Shown here: one piece after another, positions 37,258 to 45,679 of the stretch | Numbering within the stretch: the stretch's first letter is position 1 | How the letters are laid out: each line of letters starts with the position of its first letter | DNA from: UBA4427 sp046351135 | GTDB taxonomy: Bacteria > Myxococcota_A > UBA9160 > UBA4427 | Length of the DNA stretch: 64,000 nt | Direction: 5' to 3' | Assembly: GCA_046351135.1 (NCBI GenBank) | Contig: JAXLZA010000015.1 | Span: forward strand, 1 to 64,000 | Program-made: the position numbers and the translations under genes | The notes under the pieces: generated by a model | Told to the model about the DNA's origin: nothing | Databases searched by the model: none | The model's input: the letters and a program-made list of their open reading frames with translations, nothing else

Positions 37258-37392
37258 TGCGCGATACCTCGAGCGGTTGGACCGGGACCGGCACCCCGCT
37301 CTGTCGGCGGGCGGTCGTTCGGCGGTCTGGGGGACACACGGGCGCGGGGCGATGCGGTGTGGCCATGGGCCACGGCACCGCATTGTCATCGA

Positions 37393-37408
37393 ACGAACGA
37401 TCGTTCGT
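37393..37408. promoter_or_regulatory. 16-bp perfect palindrome, likely TetR-type operator for P450
   Basis: ACGAACGATCGTTCGT is perfectly self-complementary and lies between the end of the peroxidase gene and the P450 start. Sites with ACGAACG-type half-sites are common for TetR-family repressors of catabolic genes. No TetR gene lies beside it in the window, so the regulator must be elsewhere. The site is certain as sequence; its function is inferred. Confidence 0.6.
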
Positions 37409-37550
37409 CAAGAGACGATTCGGCGAAGGGGACCACCGAGCCCGGTTCGAGGGCGCGGCGGGCGCGAGCGGATCGATCCGCGCGGACCGAGCAGACCGGC
37501 GCGGGGGAGCCGGAGGACGCGGGCCCCCGGCTCCCCGAATCGGGCGGGGC

Positions 37551-38750
37551 TCAGCTCGGATCGGGCTTCGGCGTATCCGGTCCGCTCTCCGGCAGGGTCG
37601 GCTTCGCGACGTAGGCCGCATCGACTTCGCCGGTGAGGGCGCCGAGGAAGGCCACGATGTCGGCGATCTGCGCCGGCTCGAGGGTGATCCCGACCTGGTG
37701 GTAGCCCATCAGGCGGACCGCCTCCTCGAGGCTCGTGATCGAGCCGTCGTGGAACCAGGGGCCCGTCTTCGCGACGTTGCGCAGGGACGGGACCTTGAAG
37801 ACGTGCTTGTCGGCCGGATCGGAGGTGACCTTCTCGCGGCCCGGGTCCTTCGTCTCGTAGGCGAAGACGAAGCCGAGCTTGCGGTAGAGCTGGCCGCCGA
37901 GGGTCGGGCCGGTATGGCAGCTGTTGCAGCCGACGGCGAAGAAGGTCTCGAGGCCCCGGCGCTCCTGCTCCGAGAGGGCCGCGAGGTCACCGCCCATGAA
38001 CGCGTCGAGGCGGCCCGGCGTCATCAGGTTGCGCTCGAAGGCCCCGATCGCCCGGGCCATGTTGGTGTAGTTGAGCGGATCGGCCTCGCCCGGAAAGGCG
38101 GCGGCGAAGGCGCTCACGTACCCCGGAATCGAGTCGAGCACCGCCTCGACCGCGGCCTCCGAGGGCATCGCCATCTCGATCGGATTCAGCACCGGCCCCT
38201 TCGCCTGGGCCTCGACGTCCGCCGCGCGGCCGTCCCAGAACTGCGCGACGTGGAGCGCCGCGTTGTAGACGGTCGGCGAGTTGCGGTCGCCGCGGGCGCC
38301 CTTGTGGCCCGGGGAGGTCGGCTCGCCGTCGACGCCGAACGCGTCGAGCATGTGGCAGGAGTTGCACGCGATGTCCTGGTTCTTCGAGAGCCGCGTGTCG
38401 TAGTAGAGCATGCGGCCGAGGTCGATCTTCGCCTGCGTGCCCTCGTTCTCGGGGTTCGGGGCCGAGGTCGGAAGCGGCTTCAGGATCGTGTTCGCCTTCT
38501 CGGCGAGGGCGGCGATCGCGGGATCGGCCGCGGCGGCGGGGGCAGGAGCGGCTTCGGGCGCCGCCGGCGCGGCCGCGGACTCCGTCGCGGCGGTCGGACT
38601 CGCGTCACCGGCCTTCTGGTCCGAGCAGCCCGCGGCGAGCCCGATCGCGAGCAGACCCCACGCGAGGCCGGCGATCGCCCCTCGCATTCGCAGGGTCGGC
38701 ATCTCACGGCGCAGGATCCCGCCCCTCCGGCTCTTCCTCGTTCCGATCAT
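37551..38750 (-). CDS. Di-heme cytochrome c peroxidase/MauG-family lipoprotein
   Basis: 399 residues. A basic start, a hydrophobic core and the lipobox LAAGC42 mark a lipoprotein; an Ala/Pro linker follows. Two heme-c sites are present, CNSCH at 129-133 and CNSCH at 275-279, with the family motifs NSPTVYNAALHVAQFWDGRA and VPSLRNVAKTGPWFHDGSI. It reduces hydrogen peroxide or, as in MauG relatives, oxidises a partner. Faces the periplasm. GGAG lies upstream of ATG 38750; ATG 38702 is an alternative. No dedicated partner gene is seen. Confidence 0.9.
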   Translation of the reverse strand: MIGTRKSRRGGILRREMPTLRMRGAIAGLAWGLLAIGLAAGCSDQKAGDASPTAATESAAAPAAPEAAPAPAAAADPAIAALAEKANTILKPLPTSAPNPENEGTQAKIDLGRMLYYDTRLSKNQDIACNSCHMLDAFGVDGEPTSPGHKGARGDRNSPTVYNAALHVAQFWDGRAADVEAQAKGPVLNPIEMAMPSEAAVEAVLDSIPGYVSAFAAAFPGEADPLNYTNMARAIGAFERNLMTPGRLDAFMGGDLAALSEQERRGLETFFAVGCNSCHTGPTLGGQLYRKLGFVFAYETKDPGREKVTSDPADKHVFKVPSLRNVAKTGPWFHDGSITSLEEAVRLMGYHQVGITLEPAQIADIVAFLGALTGEVDAAYVAKPTLPESGPDTPKPDPS

Positions 38751-39165
38751 TCCGCTCGTCTCCTTATGCCGTTGCGCCCGTCGCGCCCGTTGCGCGCACG
38801 AACCCTGACTCTCGCACTCGTCTGCCGGCGATGCGAACCGAATTGCGCCTTGACCCTAAGATCCGAAGCGGGCTTTGTCGAGACCGCCGCATCGACTGCG
38901 GAACGCGGGTCGGCGAGCGTGGCTTCGTGATTCGCGAGAGAGCAGCCCGACGGCGATGCTCGACGAGGATCTTCGTGCCACCTCGAGCCCAACGTGGCGT
39001 ACCGCCACGCCCGGGCGAGGCACGATCGACCTTGCTCGGCCGGCGACGGCTCGGACGAGATCACCCACACGCCCGACACCATCCCCTGTATGATCGGGCC
39101 GTCGCCGCAGGGATCGACGTCCGGCGGACGGCACTCCGAAAGAGCTCGAACGAGAAGGAGATGCC
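38751..39165. other. 415-bp divergent intergenic region
   Basis: This stretch separates the peroxidase lipoprotein gene (minus) from the HEAT-repeat lipoprotein gene (plus) and must hold both promoters. A TATGAT element near 39090, ~75 bp before the plus-strand start, is a possible -10 box, with no convincing -35. No open frame here looks like a real gene. Confidence 0.4.
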
Positions 39166-40143
39166 ATGTTCGTCCGTCCGAAGATCGCTCGCAGCCTCGT
39201 CGCCGCAGCCTCTCTGGCGCTGGCGGCCTGTGCGCCCGCGACCTACTCCATCCGGAACCCGGCCCCGAGCGGGCTCGCATACGAGATCCCCTCTGCCCCC
39301 GCCGAGGCGGCGGTCTCGGTCCTCGACGAGCGCCCGGCCGAGGAGGCCTTCAGCCGAGGCGTCCTGCCTGCCGGAATCACGGTCGACGGGGCACCGATCG
39401 ATCCGCCCGCATTCCTCGCCTCCGGGCTGGAGCAGGAGCTCCGCTCCCGCGGCCTGCCGACCAGGGCCGTCGTCGGCGGCCAGGATCTTCCGCGGGTCCA
39501 CCTGCGGTCCTTCCACATCCTCAACCATCGCGTCAACGCCTACTCCCCTTTCGTCACGCTGACGCTGCTCAGCGCGGACATCGAGACGTCGACCGGCACG
39601 CGCCGCGTGGGCGTCTTCGTCAAGCGCGGCAAGATTCCCGTCTGGAGCTTCAACGAGGTGATCGAGCCCATCTTCAGCGACCCGCTGTCCCTCCTCGTGA
39701 AGGAGTTCTCGGCCAAGTTCGCGACGGTGACCTACGGCTACCGGTCGAGCGACGCGACCGTCCGGGAGATCGTCGAGCGCCTCGCCCGGCGCGACGCACG
39801 GTCGTTCCTCGACGTCTACGCGCTCGGGTTCACGAACAACCCGACGGCGATCCCGAAGGTAGTCGAGCTCCTCGACGACGCCGACGAGTACGTGCGGCTC
39901 GCCGCCATTTCGTCGCTCGGCACGCTCGGCGCGAAGTCGGAGTTCGGCCGCCTGAAGGCCCTCTACGAGGGCGGGGCCGGTCTCTGGCAGGACCGCGCGA
40001 TGGCGGCCAAGGCGATCGGCGACCTCGACACCGAGGAAGGCCGAGCCTGGCTCGCCGCCGAGCTGGAGCGCATCGACGACGCCCCGGTCAGCAACGACAC
40101 CATGTGGACCTCGCAGATCATCCGACTCTATCTCGATCTCTGA
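39166..40143 (+). CDS. HEAT-repeat lipoprotein
   Basis: 325 residues. Signal peptide with lipobox LAACA, so a lipoprotein. Residues ~40-205 form a mixed alpha/beta body with a SVLDERPAEEAF start reminiscent of periplasmic lipoproteins of unknown role. Residues ~210-320 are helical repeats of the HEAT type (FTNNPTAIPKVVELLDDADEYVRLAAISSLGTLGAKSEFGRLKAL), suited to protein binding. AAGGAG is placed well before ATG 39166. No operon partner; the next gene is ~465 bp away. Function unknown. Confidence 0.72.
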   Translation: MFVRPKIARSLVAAASLALAACAPATYSIRNPAPSGLAYEIPSAPAEAAVSVLDERPAEEAFSRGVLPAGITVDGAPIDPPAFLASGLEQELRSRGLPTRAVVGGQDLPRVHLRSFHILNHRVNAYSPFVTLTLLSADIETSTGTRRVGVFVKRGKIPVWSFNEVIEPIFSDPLSLLVKEFSAKFATVTYGYRSSDATVREIVERLARRDARSFLDVYALGFTNNPTAIPKVVELLDDADEYVRLAAISSLGTLGAKSEFGRLKALYEGGAGLWQDRAMAAKAIGDLDTEEGRAWLAAELERIDDAPVSNDTMWTSQIIRLYLDL

Positions 40144-40381
40144 CTCGGGTGTCGCAGCCGGCTGCCTCCTGGCCGCGTGCACCGCGCCCGGCCCGGCCGT
40201 CCGATCGACGAACGAAGCGCGGACCGCGGACGGGATACCGCGGATCGCCGGCGTGGAGCGGAGACACGTGGGCAGCCGCTTCTGTACTCGGCCAGGGCCC
40301 GCCCTGGGCTCCGGGCATCGAGATCTGCCGCAGGACCGAGAAGGGTCGCGATGGCGGGCAGGTGTTCGTCGCGACCGTCGT

Positions 40382-40426
40382 GACGCCGCCGGTCGGGCTC
40401 ATCATGTAATTTGGCCCTGTTCGGGG
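40382..40426 (+). repeat. Repeat element A (partial copy of the B/C family)
   Basis: 45 bp that align by hand to part of element B at 34 of 45 positions. The conserved core includes CGCCGCCGGTC, then CAT near the middle, and TGGCCCTRTTC at the right end. It lacks the left half (GATAGGCGATTCAAGGC). It sits directly before the acyl-CoA synthetase remnant. Together with B (44508) and C (45602) it marks the accessory region. Confidence 0.55.
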
Positions 40427-40525
40427 CGGATCGAGGTCGTGAAAGCGCCGCTGCCGAGGAATGCGGCGGGGAAGATCTTGAAGCGGGAGCTGCGGGATGG
40501 GATCGTGGCGCGGGTGAAGCCGTAG
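40427..40525 (+). pseudogene. Remnant of an acyl-CoA synthetase C-terminus
   Basis: Thirty-two codons and a stop read RIEVVKAPLPRNAAGKILKR then ELRDGIVARVKP. This is the C-terminal signature of AMP-dependent acyl-CoA synthetases, with the catalytic Lys in GKILKR. Nothing upstream in any frame resembles the other ~500 residues, so this is a deletion remnant. The break coincides exactly with the right end of repeat A, which suggests that recombination at the repeat removed the rest of the gene. The remainder of 40144-40608 shows no supportable gene. Confidence 0.7.
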
Positions 40526-40608
40526 CCCTCGAGGCTCGCTGCAGGGGCTGGATCGGGCTCGGCGCCTCGAGCGTCGCTCGGAGCGGATCTTCATGCGGTC
40601 GGAGACGG

Positions 40609-42126
40609 ATGCGAATGCGGATCGCTGAGCATCGCGCAATTTGCCTTCCTGGCCTGATGCTCGGCGCTCTGCTTGTCGCCGCGACGGTCGGAGCGGGCTG
40701 CGCGCATCGGGCGCTGAAGGTGGCGGAGCGGCCGTGGGTCGAAGTGAAGACGGCGCGGGTTCGGTTGCTGGGCGACGTCGACCCTGCCGTACTCGTGCGG
40801 CTGGGGCGGGACCTCGAGCTCTTCCACCACTACCTGATCCATGCGGGGGTCGCCCGCTGGCCCGAGCGCACGGCGCCGGTGACGATCGTCGTCGTCGGCC
40901 GGAATTCGACCTACGGCGCCTTTCGCTTGGCTCCCGGCATCGTCGGTTGGTTCGTCCCGACGATCCGCGCGAGCTACGCGGTCGTCAACCTCGACGCGGG
41001 CTTCGAGGCGGACGGGATCGACCAGAACGTCCTGTTCCACGAGTTCGCCCACTTCCTGCTCGCCTACAACCAGAGCTTTCGATATCCGCTCTGGTACGAG
41101 GAGGGATTCGCCGAGAGCCTATCGACGTTCCGGGTCGACGAGGCGGGCGGGGTCGACGTCGGATTGCCCAGTGAGGCGCGAATCCGGGAGCTGGCGGAGG
41201 ACTGGCGGCCGCTCCGCGAATTGTTCGAGGAGCGCCCGATCTGGTATCCGCAGGCCTGGATGACCGTCCACTATCTGAGCTCGACGCCCGGTCGATACGA
41301 TCAGCTCATGAAGTACCTCGCGCTCTACGATGCCGGCGCCACCTCCAACGAGGCGTTCGAGCAGGCCTTCGACCTCGACTACCGAAAGCTTCAAGCCGAG
41401 ATCCGAAAGTACTACTGGCGCGGAGAGTACGCTTACCTCCACTTCGAGCCGGGCGAGCTGCCCGCGGTCGAATCACCGGTGGTTCGCGAGCTCGCGGAGG
41501 GCGAGATCCTGGTCGAGCTCGGCACGCTCTTCCTCGACGCGCGCCGGGAGATCGACGTCGCGCGTTCGTTGTTCGAACGGGCGCTCGAGGTCGATCCGAC
41601 GAGCGCGCCCGCCCGGAGCGGGCTGGCTGCGGCGGCGCTCGCATCGGGAGAGCTGGCGACTGCCGCCCTCCAGGCCGATGCGGCGCTGGCGGCGGATTCT
41701 CGCGATGCCCGCGGCCATACGCTGCGTGGGCATTGCCTCGTCGAGCGCCTCGAATCCGACGACGAGGCCTCGGTCTCTTCCCGTGCGGCGCTTCGTGAGG
41801 AGGCCCGTGCGGAATACCTTCGGGCCATCGAGCTCGCCCCGGACGTTCCGGAGCCCTACTGGGCTCTCGCGCGAATCGACCGCGACGGCTCCGATTCGAG
41901 CGATCCGGCGATCCGCTTGCTCGAAACGGGCCGAAGCCTACAGCCCCTCGATCCCCGGATCCCCATCGATCTCGCCGCGATTCGGATCGAGCGGCGAGAG
42001 CTGGCCAAGGCCCGCCTCCTGCTCGAGCCCCTCGTTCGTGAGCATGAGGGCCCACTCGGGGCCGAGGCGCGGGCACTCCTGCGGAAGCTCGAGCAGGCCG
42101 AGCGATCCGATGGACTCGCTCGTTAG
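40609..42126 (+). CDS. Gluzincin peptidase (DUF1570-like) TPR lipoprotein
   Basis: 505 residues. Lipobox VGAGC31 marks a lipoprotein. The metallopeptidase part (~40-330) has H144-EFA-H148 and then WYEEGFAES about 15 residues on, the HExxH plus downstream Glu arrangement of gluzincins in the peptidase MA-like family. Residues ~330-505 are TPR-like helices (ILVELGTLFLDARREIDVARSLFERALEVDP..., AEYLRAIELAPDVPEPYWALARID). It probably cleaves or chaperones envelope proteins. GGAG precedes ATG 40609; ATG 40615 is equally possible. The substrate is unknown. Confidence 0.8.
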   Translation: MRMRIAEHRAICLPGLMLGALLVAATVGAGCAHRALKVAERPWVEVKTARVRLLGDVDPAVLVRLGRDLELFHHYLIHAGVARWPERTAPVTIVVVGRNSTYGAFRLAPGIVGWFVPTIRASYAVVNLDAGFEADGIDQNVLFHEFAHFLLAYNQSFRYPLWYEEGFAESLSTFRVDEAGGVDVGLPSEARIRELAEDWRPLRELFEERPIWYPQAWMTVHYLSSTPGRYDQLMKYLALYDAGATSNEAFEQAFDLDYRKLQAEIRKYYWRGEYAYLHFEPGELPAVESPVVRELAEGEILVELGTLFLDARREIDVARSLFERALEVDPTSAPARSGLAAAALASGELATAALQADAALAADSRDARGHTLRGHCLVERLESDDEASVSSRAALREEARAEYLRAIELAPDVPEPYWALARIDRDGSDSSDPAIRLLETGRSLQPLDPRIPIDLAAIRIERRELAKARLLLEPLVREHEGPLGAEARALLRKLEQAERSDGLAR

Positions 42127-42619
42127 TCGATTGGCGCCCCGAGGCACACGCGGCGGACGCCGACGTGGACCGTTGGTCGGCCACCGCCGACATCGTCGGA
42201 CTTCTCGCGGTAGCCCAGGCCGCTCCGTCTGCCCCGTCTTCCGCCCCGCCCGTGCCCTCAAGCGAGGCAGTCTCATCGAGAACTACGCACGAAACGATTG
42301 GAAACAGGTCATCTTCTCGACCTTCGAAAAGTCATGCTTTCGCTGCAAGTCTTCATTCGACCTAACGCTCGATCACCTTTGGATGCCAAAAAATGAAGGC
42401 GGAAACTTCATCATGTGCCTTCGGGTCGATCGAATCCTGATTACTAACGTTCTTCTTCTTTGCAGATCGTGCAATGCTTCAAAGGGCGAACGCCTCGTCT
42501 CCTCGTTCTTCTCGGTCGATCAAAATGCCTCGCTGATCTTCCCGATTCCCGAGCCGGGGACGTCCTTGCTGGTCGGCCTGGGCCTGCTCGGACTCGCGGG
42601 TACTCGCCGGCCGCGATGA
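42110..42619 (+). pseudogene. HNH-like zinc motif joined to a PEP-CTERM tail (chimeric or broken)
   Basis: The open frame runs from ATG 42110, but coding character starts only around 42275. There NDWKQVIFSTFEKSCFRCKSS, then LTLDHLWMPKNEGGNF and LLLCRSCNASKGERLV give the C-x2-C / DH / C-x2-C pattern of HNH nucleases. Directly after SVDQNASLIF comes PIPEPGTSLLVGLGLLGLAG plus a basic end, a PEP-CTERM signal, with no signal peptide in front. The HNH segment (42270-42530) is visibly richer in A+T than its neighbours. A cytoplasmic nuclease should not carry a surface-sorting tail, so I read this as an insertion that fused to the end of a PEP-CTERM gene. A live chimera is not excluded. Confidence 0.5.
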
Positions 42620-42809
42620 GGTGCCGGCGCGGGGATGGTCGCGCCAGACCTCGCGGCGGGGATCAGCCGATCGGCGGCGACGGCGCAGTAGAACTCGGGT
42701 TGCCAGGAGTTGTCGGTCTCGGCGATCGACCGGTCGATGTGGCGATCGCCGATGCCTTCACTGCCTGTCCGCCGTCGAGAATCGCCAGGTCAGCCGCGCC
42801 CGTTCGAGG

Positions 42810-44063
42810 TCAAGCCCAGAGCTGTTGGACGGGCATCGCGAATAGCCGGTCAGCCGTGCGCTGGATGCGCTCACCATCGTGGAGGATGATGCCGCACGCG
42901 AACGCCTTTCCTGTGGCCTCTTGCAGCCGCTTCAGCCCGTGGAAATCATCCGGCCTGACCGATGCCGCGGCCTTCACCTCGAGACCGATGATGCGACCGG
43001 CCCTCTCCAGAACGAAATCGACTTCGACCTTGTCCCTGTCCCGAAGATGGCTGATCGATACGGGATCGTCGCATTGGCCGACGAGCTTCGTCAGCTCCGA
43101 AAAGACGAAGCCTTCGAGCAACGCGCCGAGCTTGGAGCGGTCGTGCTTGATGTCCTCCTCGGTCACGCGTCGGAGCGCCGCGAGCAGACCGCTGTCGAGG
43201 AAGTGCAGCTTCGGCGTCTTGACGAGACGCTTCAAGTCGTTTCGATGCCATGCCCTCACCCGCCGGATGACGAACATCTGTTCGAGCAAGGCCAGCCACC
43301 GGTCGATGGTCTTCCCATCGACGCCTAGCGGGCGGGCGAGGCCGGCGAGATTGACGGTCTGGCCGGATGCGATCGCCGCGTGGTCGATCAACCGGGACAG
43401 CTCGGTCGTCTTCGAAATGCCCGCGAGCTCGGCGACGTCCCGCGTCGCAAGTGCGCGGGAATAAGCAGATAGCCAGGTCTGCCGACGCGCCGGATTGGTG
43501 CGCACGAGCGCTTCGGGATATCCACCCGAAACGACACGCTTGATCAAGTCGGGCGTACGTCCCGAATCTTCGGGGATCGCGGGAAAGTCGACCTCGAACG
43601 CGCGGGTGAGGAAGCCCGATGGTCCCCGGCGCTCGATCTCCGCCTGACTGAAAGGCAGCAGCTCGATGGTCTCGACGCGCCCTGCCAGGGAGTCCGGCGA
43701 GATCGTTCCCTTGAACAGGTCGACGGAGCCGGTGATGAGGAATCGTCCCGGGCGAGAATCCTCGTCGACCGCTTTCTTGAGCGCGAGGATCAGGGCAGGC
43801 GCGCGCTGGACTTCGTCGATCACGGCCCGATCGAGACCGCGCACGAAGCCGCCCGGATCGTCGTTGGCGAACTGGCGGGACTGCTCGTCGTCGAGCGTGA
43901 CGAAATCCATTCTCCGATCCGCGGCGATCTTGCGGACGAGAGTCGTCTTGCCCGACTGGCGCGGGCCGACCAGAGCGACAATGCGAGTATCCGCCAGGGC
44001 GACTCGAAGACGCGCTTCGGCATGGCGGGAAATCGGCGCGGCGGCGATCGATCGATTCGGCAT
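42810..44063 (-). CDS. AAA ATPase with DUF4143 domain
   Basis: 417 residues. Walker A is G33-PRQS-GK39-TT, Walker B is VIDEVQRAP (Asp83-Glu84), and TLDDE lies between. The C-terminal half matches DUF4143, ending in DFVLERAGRIIGLEVKAAASV, a nuclease-like D..ExK arrangement. Such proteins are common in accessory DNA and are thought to be toxin-like or phage-response ATPases; the mechanism is not settled. ATG 44063 is preceded by three 22-bp repeats. Monocistronic. Confidence 0.88.
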   Translation of the reverse strand: MPNRSIAAAPISRHAEARLRVALADTRIVALVGPRQSGKTTLVRKIAADRRMDFVTLDDEQSRQFANDDPGGFVRGLDRAVIDEVQRAPALILALKKAVDEDSRPGRFLITGSVDLFKGTISPDSLAGRVETIELLPFSQAEIERRGPSGFLTRAFEVDFPAIPEDSGRTPDLIKRVVSGGYPEALVRTNPARRQTWLSAYSRALATRDVAELAGISKTTELSRLIDHAAIASGQTVNLAGLARPLGVDGKTIDRWLALLEQMFVIRRVRAWHRNDLKRLVKTPKLHFLDSGLLAALRRVTEEDIKHDRSKLGALLEGFVFSELTKLVGQCDDPVSISHLRDRDKVEVDFVLERAGRIIGLEVKAAASVRPDDFHGLKRLQEATGKAFACGIILHDGERIQRTADRLFAMPVQQLWA

Positions 44064-44068
44064 GGGTC

Positions 44069-44129
44069 TCCGGCAGATCCGGAATCTAGCTCCGGCAGAT
44101 CCGGAATGGAACCCCGGCAAATCCGGAAT
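44069..44129. repeat. Three 22-bp direct repeats upstream of the DUF4143 ATPase
   Basis: Copies of CCGGCAGATCCGGAAT (third copy has AAAT for AGAT) start at 44070, 44092 and 44114, exactly 22 bp apart, about two helical turns. Each contains the inverted halves CCGG..CCGG. They occupy -6 to -66 relative to the minus-strand ATG 44063. The phasing suggests an operator for cooperative binding, perhaps autoregulation. Confidence 0.65.
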
Positions 44130-44431
44130 GAGCGGCCCCCCGGCCTGGCTCGGCTTTCGGGGGCGCACCCCGGGCCTGCCCGATGCGAGGCGGAGCCGTC
44201 CCGTCCTCGGCGCTCCGTGGGCGCCTCCTACTCGCAGGACCTGTCTACCTGATCGCCGAGCAGGCGGCGGCGAAACGGACCGAGGCGGCAAGGCACTTCA
44301 AGAGGCCTTCCCGACAAGCGGGCCTTCTCGCCGGGAAGCCTTTCGTCCTCTCTCGGCAACGCGCGCGGCGAGACGATCTCCCCTCCCCGATTTCTAGATC
44401 GGCGCCCACGCAGCGGTCGACGGCTCGACCC

Positions 44432-44459
44432 TGCTCACGCGCGATGCTTCGCGTGAGCA
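44432..44459. other. Perfect 10-bp stem hairpin in intergenic region
   Basis: TGCTCACGCG (44432-44441) and CGCGTGAGCA (44450-44459) are exact inverted repeats with an eight-base spacer. There is no T-run on either side, so a terminator is unlikely; a recombination or regulatory site is possible. The rest of 44064-44689 contains the 22-bp repeats, element B and no supportable gene. Confidence 0.5.
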
Positions 44460-44507
44460 AGCATGCTTCCGGGGCCTCGAGATCATCGCGCCCTGCTTGG
44501 GGCCAGA

Positions 44508-44578
44508 GATAGGCGATTCAAGGCCGGTTTTCTGGCGCCGCCGGTCAGGCCCATTCCTTAAACTGGCCCTATTCCGGG
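44508..44578 (+). repeat. Repeat element B (~71 bp)
   Basis: 71 bp beginning GATAGGCGATTCAAGGC. Element C at 45602 matches it at 56 of 71 positions (counted by hand), best in the first 30 bases. Its CTGGCGCC (44532-44539) pairs with GGCGCCAG just past the end, giving potential secondary structure. It precedes the orphan gene at 44690 by ~110 bp in the same orientation as C, so a one-gene cassette lies between the two. Confidence 0.7.
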
Positions 44579-44689
44579 CGCCAGCCGGGAAGTCGATGAT
44601 GGGCGATCGGTTCGAGAAGAGCGGCGAACGAGATCCGCTCTTCAAGCTCCGAATCACTCGGGGGGCGGATTCCGCTCAGGAGGAACGCG

Positions 44690-45547
44690 ATGCGGCGGGG
44701 TCGTTCGAGCAGGTCAGGTCGACTCCTGATGATCGCGGCCTCATGGAATCTCGCGCTGTCATCCCATGCCGTTCAGGCAGAGCAGCGAATGCCCACCCAG
44801 GCGGAATTCTCCGCTTTCCTCCAGGCCAGAACCCCCACGACGTCCGGTGAGCTCAGGCGGCGCAGCTGCGAAGACGTCGGGCTCCCTGCGATCCAATCTC
44901 CCGACGGCAAAGTGCAGCGCTCGGTCCGCCCGACCGATTCGGTCTTCCGACCCACGAAATACGGTCACATCTTCACGCAGCACAGCGTCTTCTTCGCCCT
45001 CAACAGCTGTCTGCCTCTCTACCGGATCCTCATGCCGAGCGGGGGATGGCTCGGCCTCGTCGCATTCGACGGTACCGACTTGATCGAGCTGACTCCCGAA
45101 TCTTCCAGCGGGCTCTCCCGGGTTCTACGAAGAGAGGGCGACCGGCTGTTTCGATCCGATCCCAGACCCCTTGCCGGCTTCTTCATCGATGTTCTGTCGT
45201 GGGAGGAATTCGGGTTTCAGCCGAGCCTCATCGAGTCCGCGAATCAAATCATGGGATCCGAGCATTGTCGCCCACCCTTCGACAGGACGAGCTGTCAACC
45301 CGGTGGATTCGTCGTGGATCAACAAGAGCTCGCGAAGTACCAGTCCTCACTCGGTCCGCCCGAAATCAGCGGCAATCCAGAGCGGGGCTGGGTCATCGAG
45401 TATGTGACCATCGAGGTCGGAACGGCGGCCCACCGCGGCATCCTCGAGAAGTGGCACGTGAAGGTGCGGTCGGACTACCGCGCAGAGGTCCGTTCCGAGA
45501 CATTGTCGACCCATGTCTTCCATGCAGTTCCCCAGTACAGGATCTGA
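44690..45547 (+). CDS. Secreted protein of unknown function in a repeat-flanked cassette
   Basis: 285 residues. A basic start and hydrophobic core (GRLLMIAASWNLALSSHAVQA) give a signal peptide; the mature part has four or more cysteines (SCEDVGLP, LNSCLPLYR, SEHCRPPFDRTSCQPGGF) that could form disulfides. No family recognised. AGGAGG lies seven bases before the ATG. Codon use is somewhat less GC-biased than its neighbours. It lies alone between repeat copies B and C, the arrangement of a mobile single-gene cassette, but no recombinase is next to it. Confidence 0.65.
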   Translation: MRRGRSSRSGRLLMIAASWNLALSSHAVQAEQRMPTQAEFSAFLQARTPTTSGELRRRSCEDVGLPAIQSPDGKVQRSVRPTDSVFRPTKYGHIFTQHSVFFALNSCLPLYRILMPSGGWLGLVAFDGTDLIELTPESSSGLSRVLRREGDRLFRSDPRPLAGFFIDVLSWEEFGFQPSLIESANQIMGSEHCRPPFDRTSCQPGGFVVDQQELAKYQSSLGPPEISGNPERGWVIEYVTIEVGTAAHRGILEKWHVKVRSDYRAEVRSETLSTHVFHAVPQYRI

Positions 45548-45601
45548 CTGCCCCGACTCTTCTCGTCCTGGGCCACGGTCTGTCGATGATCCACCGTGGG
45601 G

Positions 45602-45673
45602 GATAGGCGATTCAAGGCTGGCTTTCTGGCGACGTCAGTCAGGCTCATTATGCGAGCTGGCCGTGCTCCGGGG
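45602..45673 (+). repeat. Repeat element C (~71 bp)
   Basis: Second good copy of the family, directly oriented relative to B, starting GATAGGCGATTCAAGGC and ending CTCCGGGG. It ends seven bases from the stop codon of the RCC1 gene on the opposite strand and 55 bp after the orphan gene's stop. Confidence 0.7.
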
Positions 45674-45679
45674 ATGAAT

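Noticed and set aside
40118..40404. Minus-strand frame opposite the end of the HEAT-repeat lipoprotein and repeat A
   Set aside because: Short, no family resemblance or initiation signal that I can support.
42620..42809. Possible minus-strand gene fragment (DRHIDRSIAETDNSWQPEF...)
   Set aside because: No recognisable family, no start or ribosome-binding site, under 200 bp.
44508..45673. Integron attC sites
   Set aside because: No GTTRRRY core or typical paired R/L boxes, and no integrase gene in the window.
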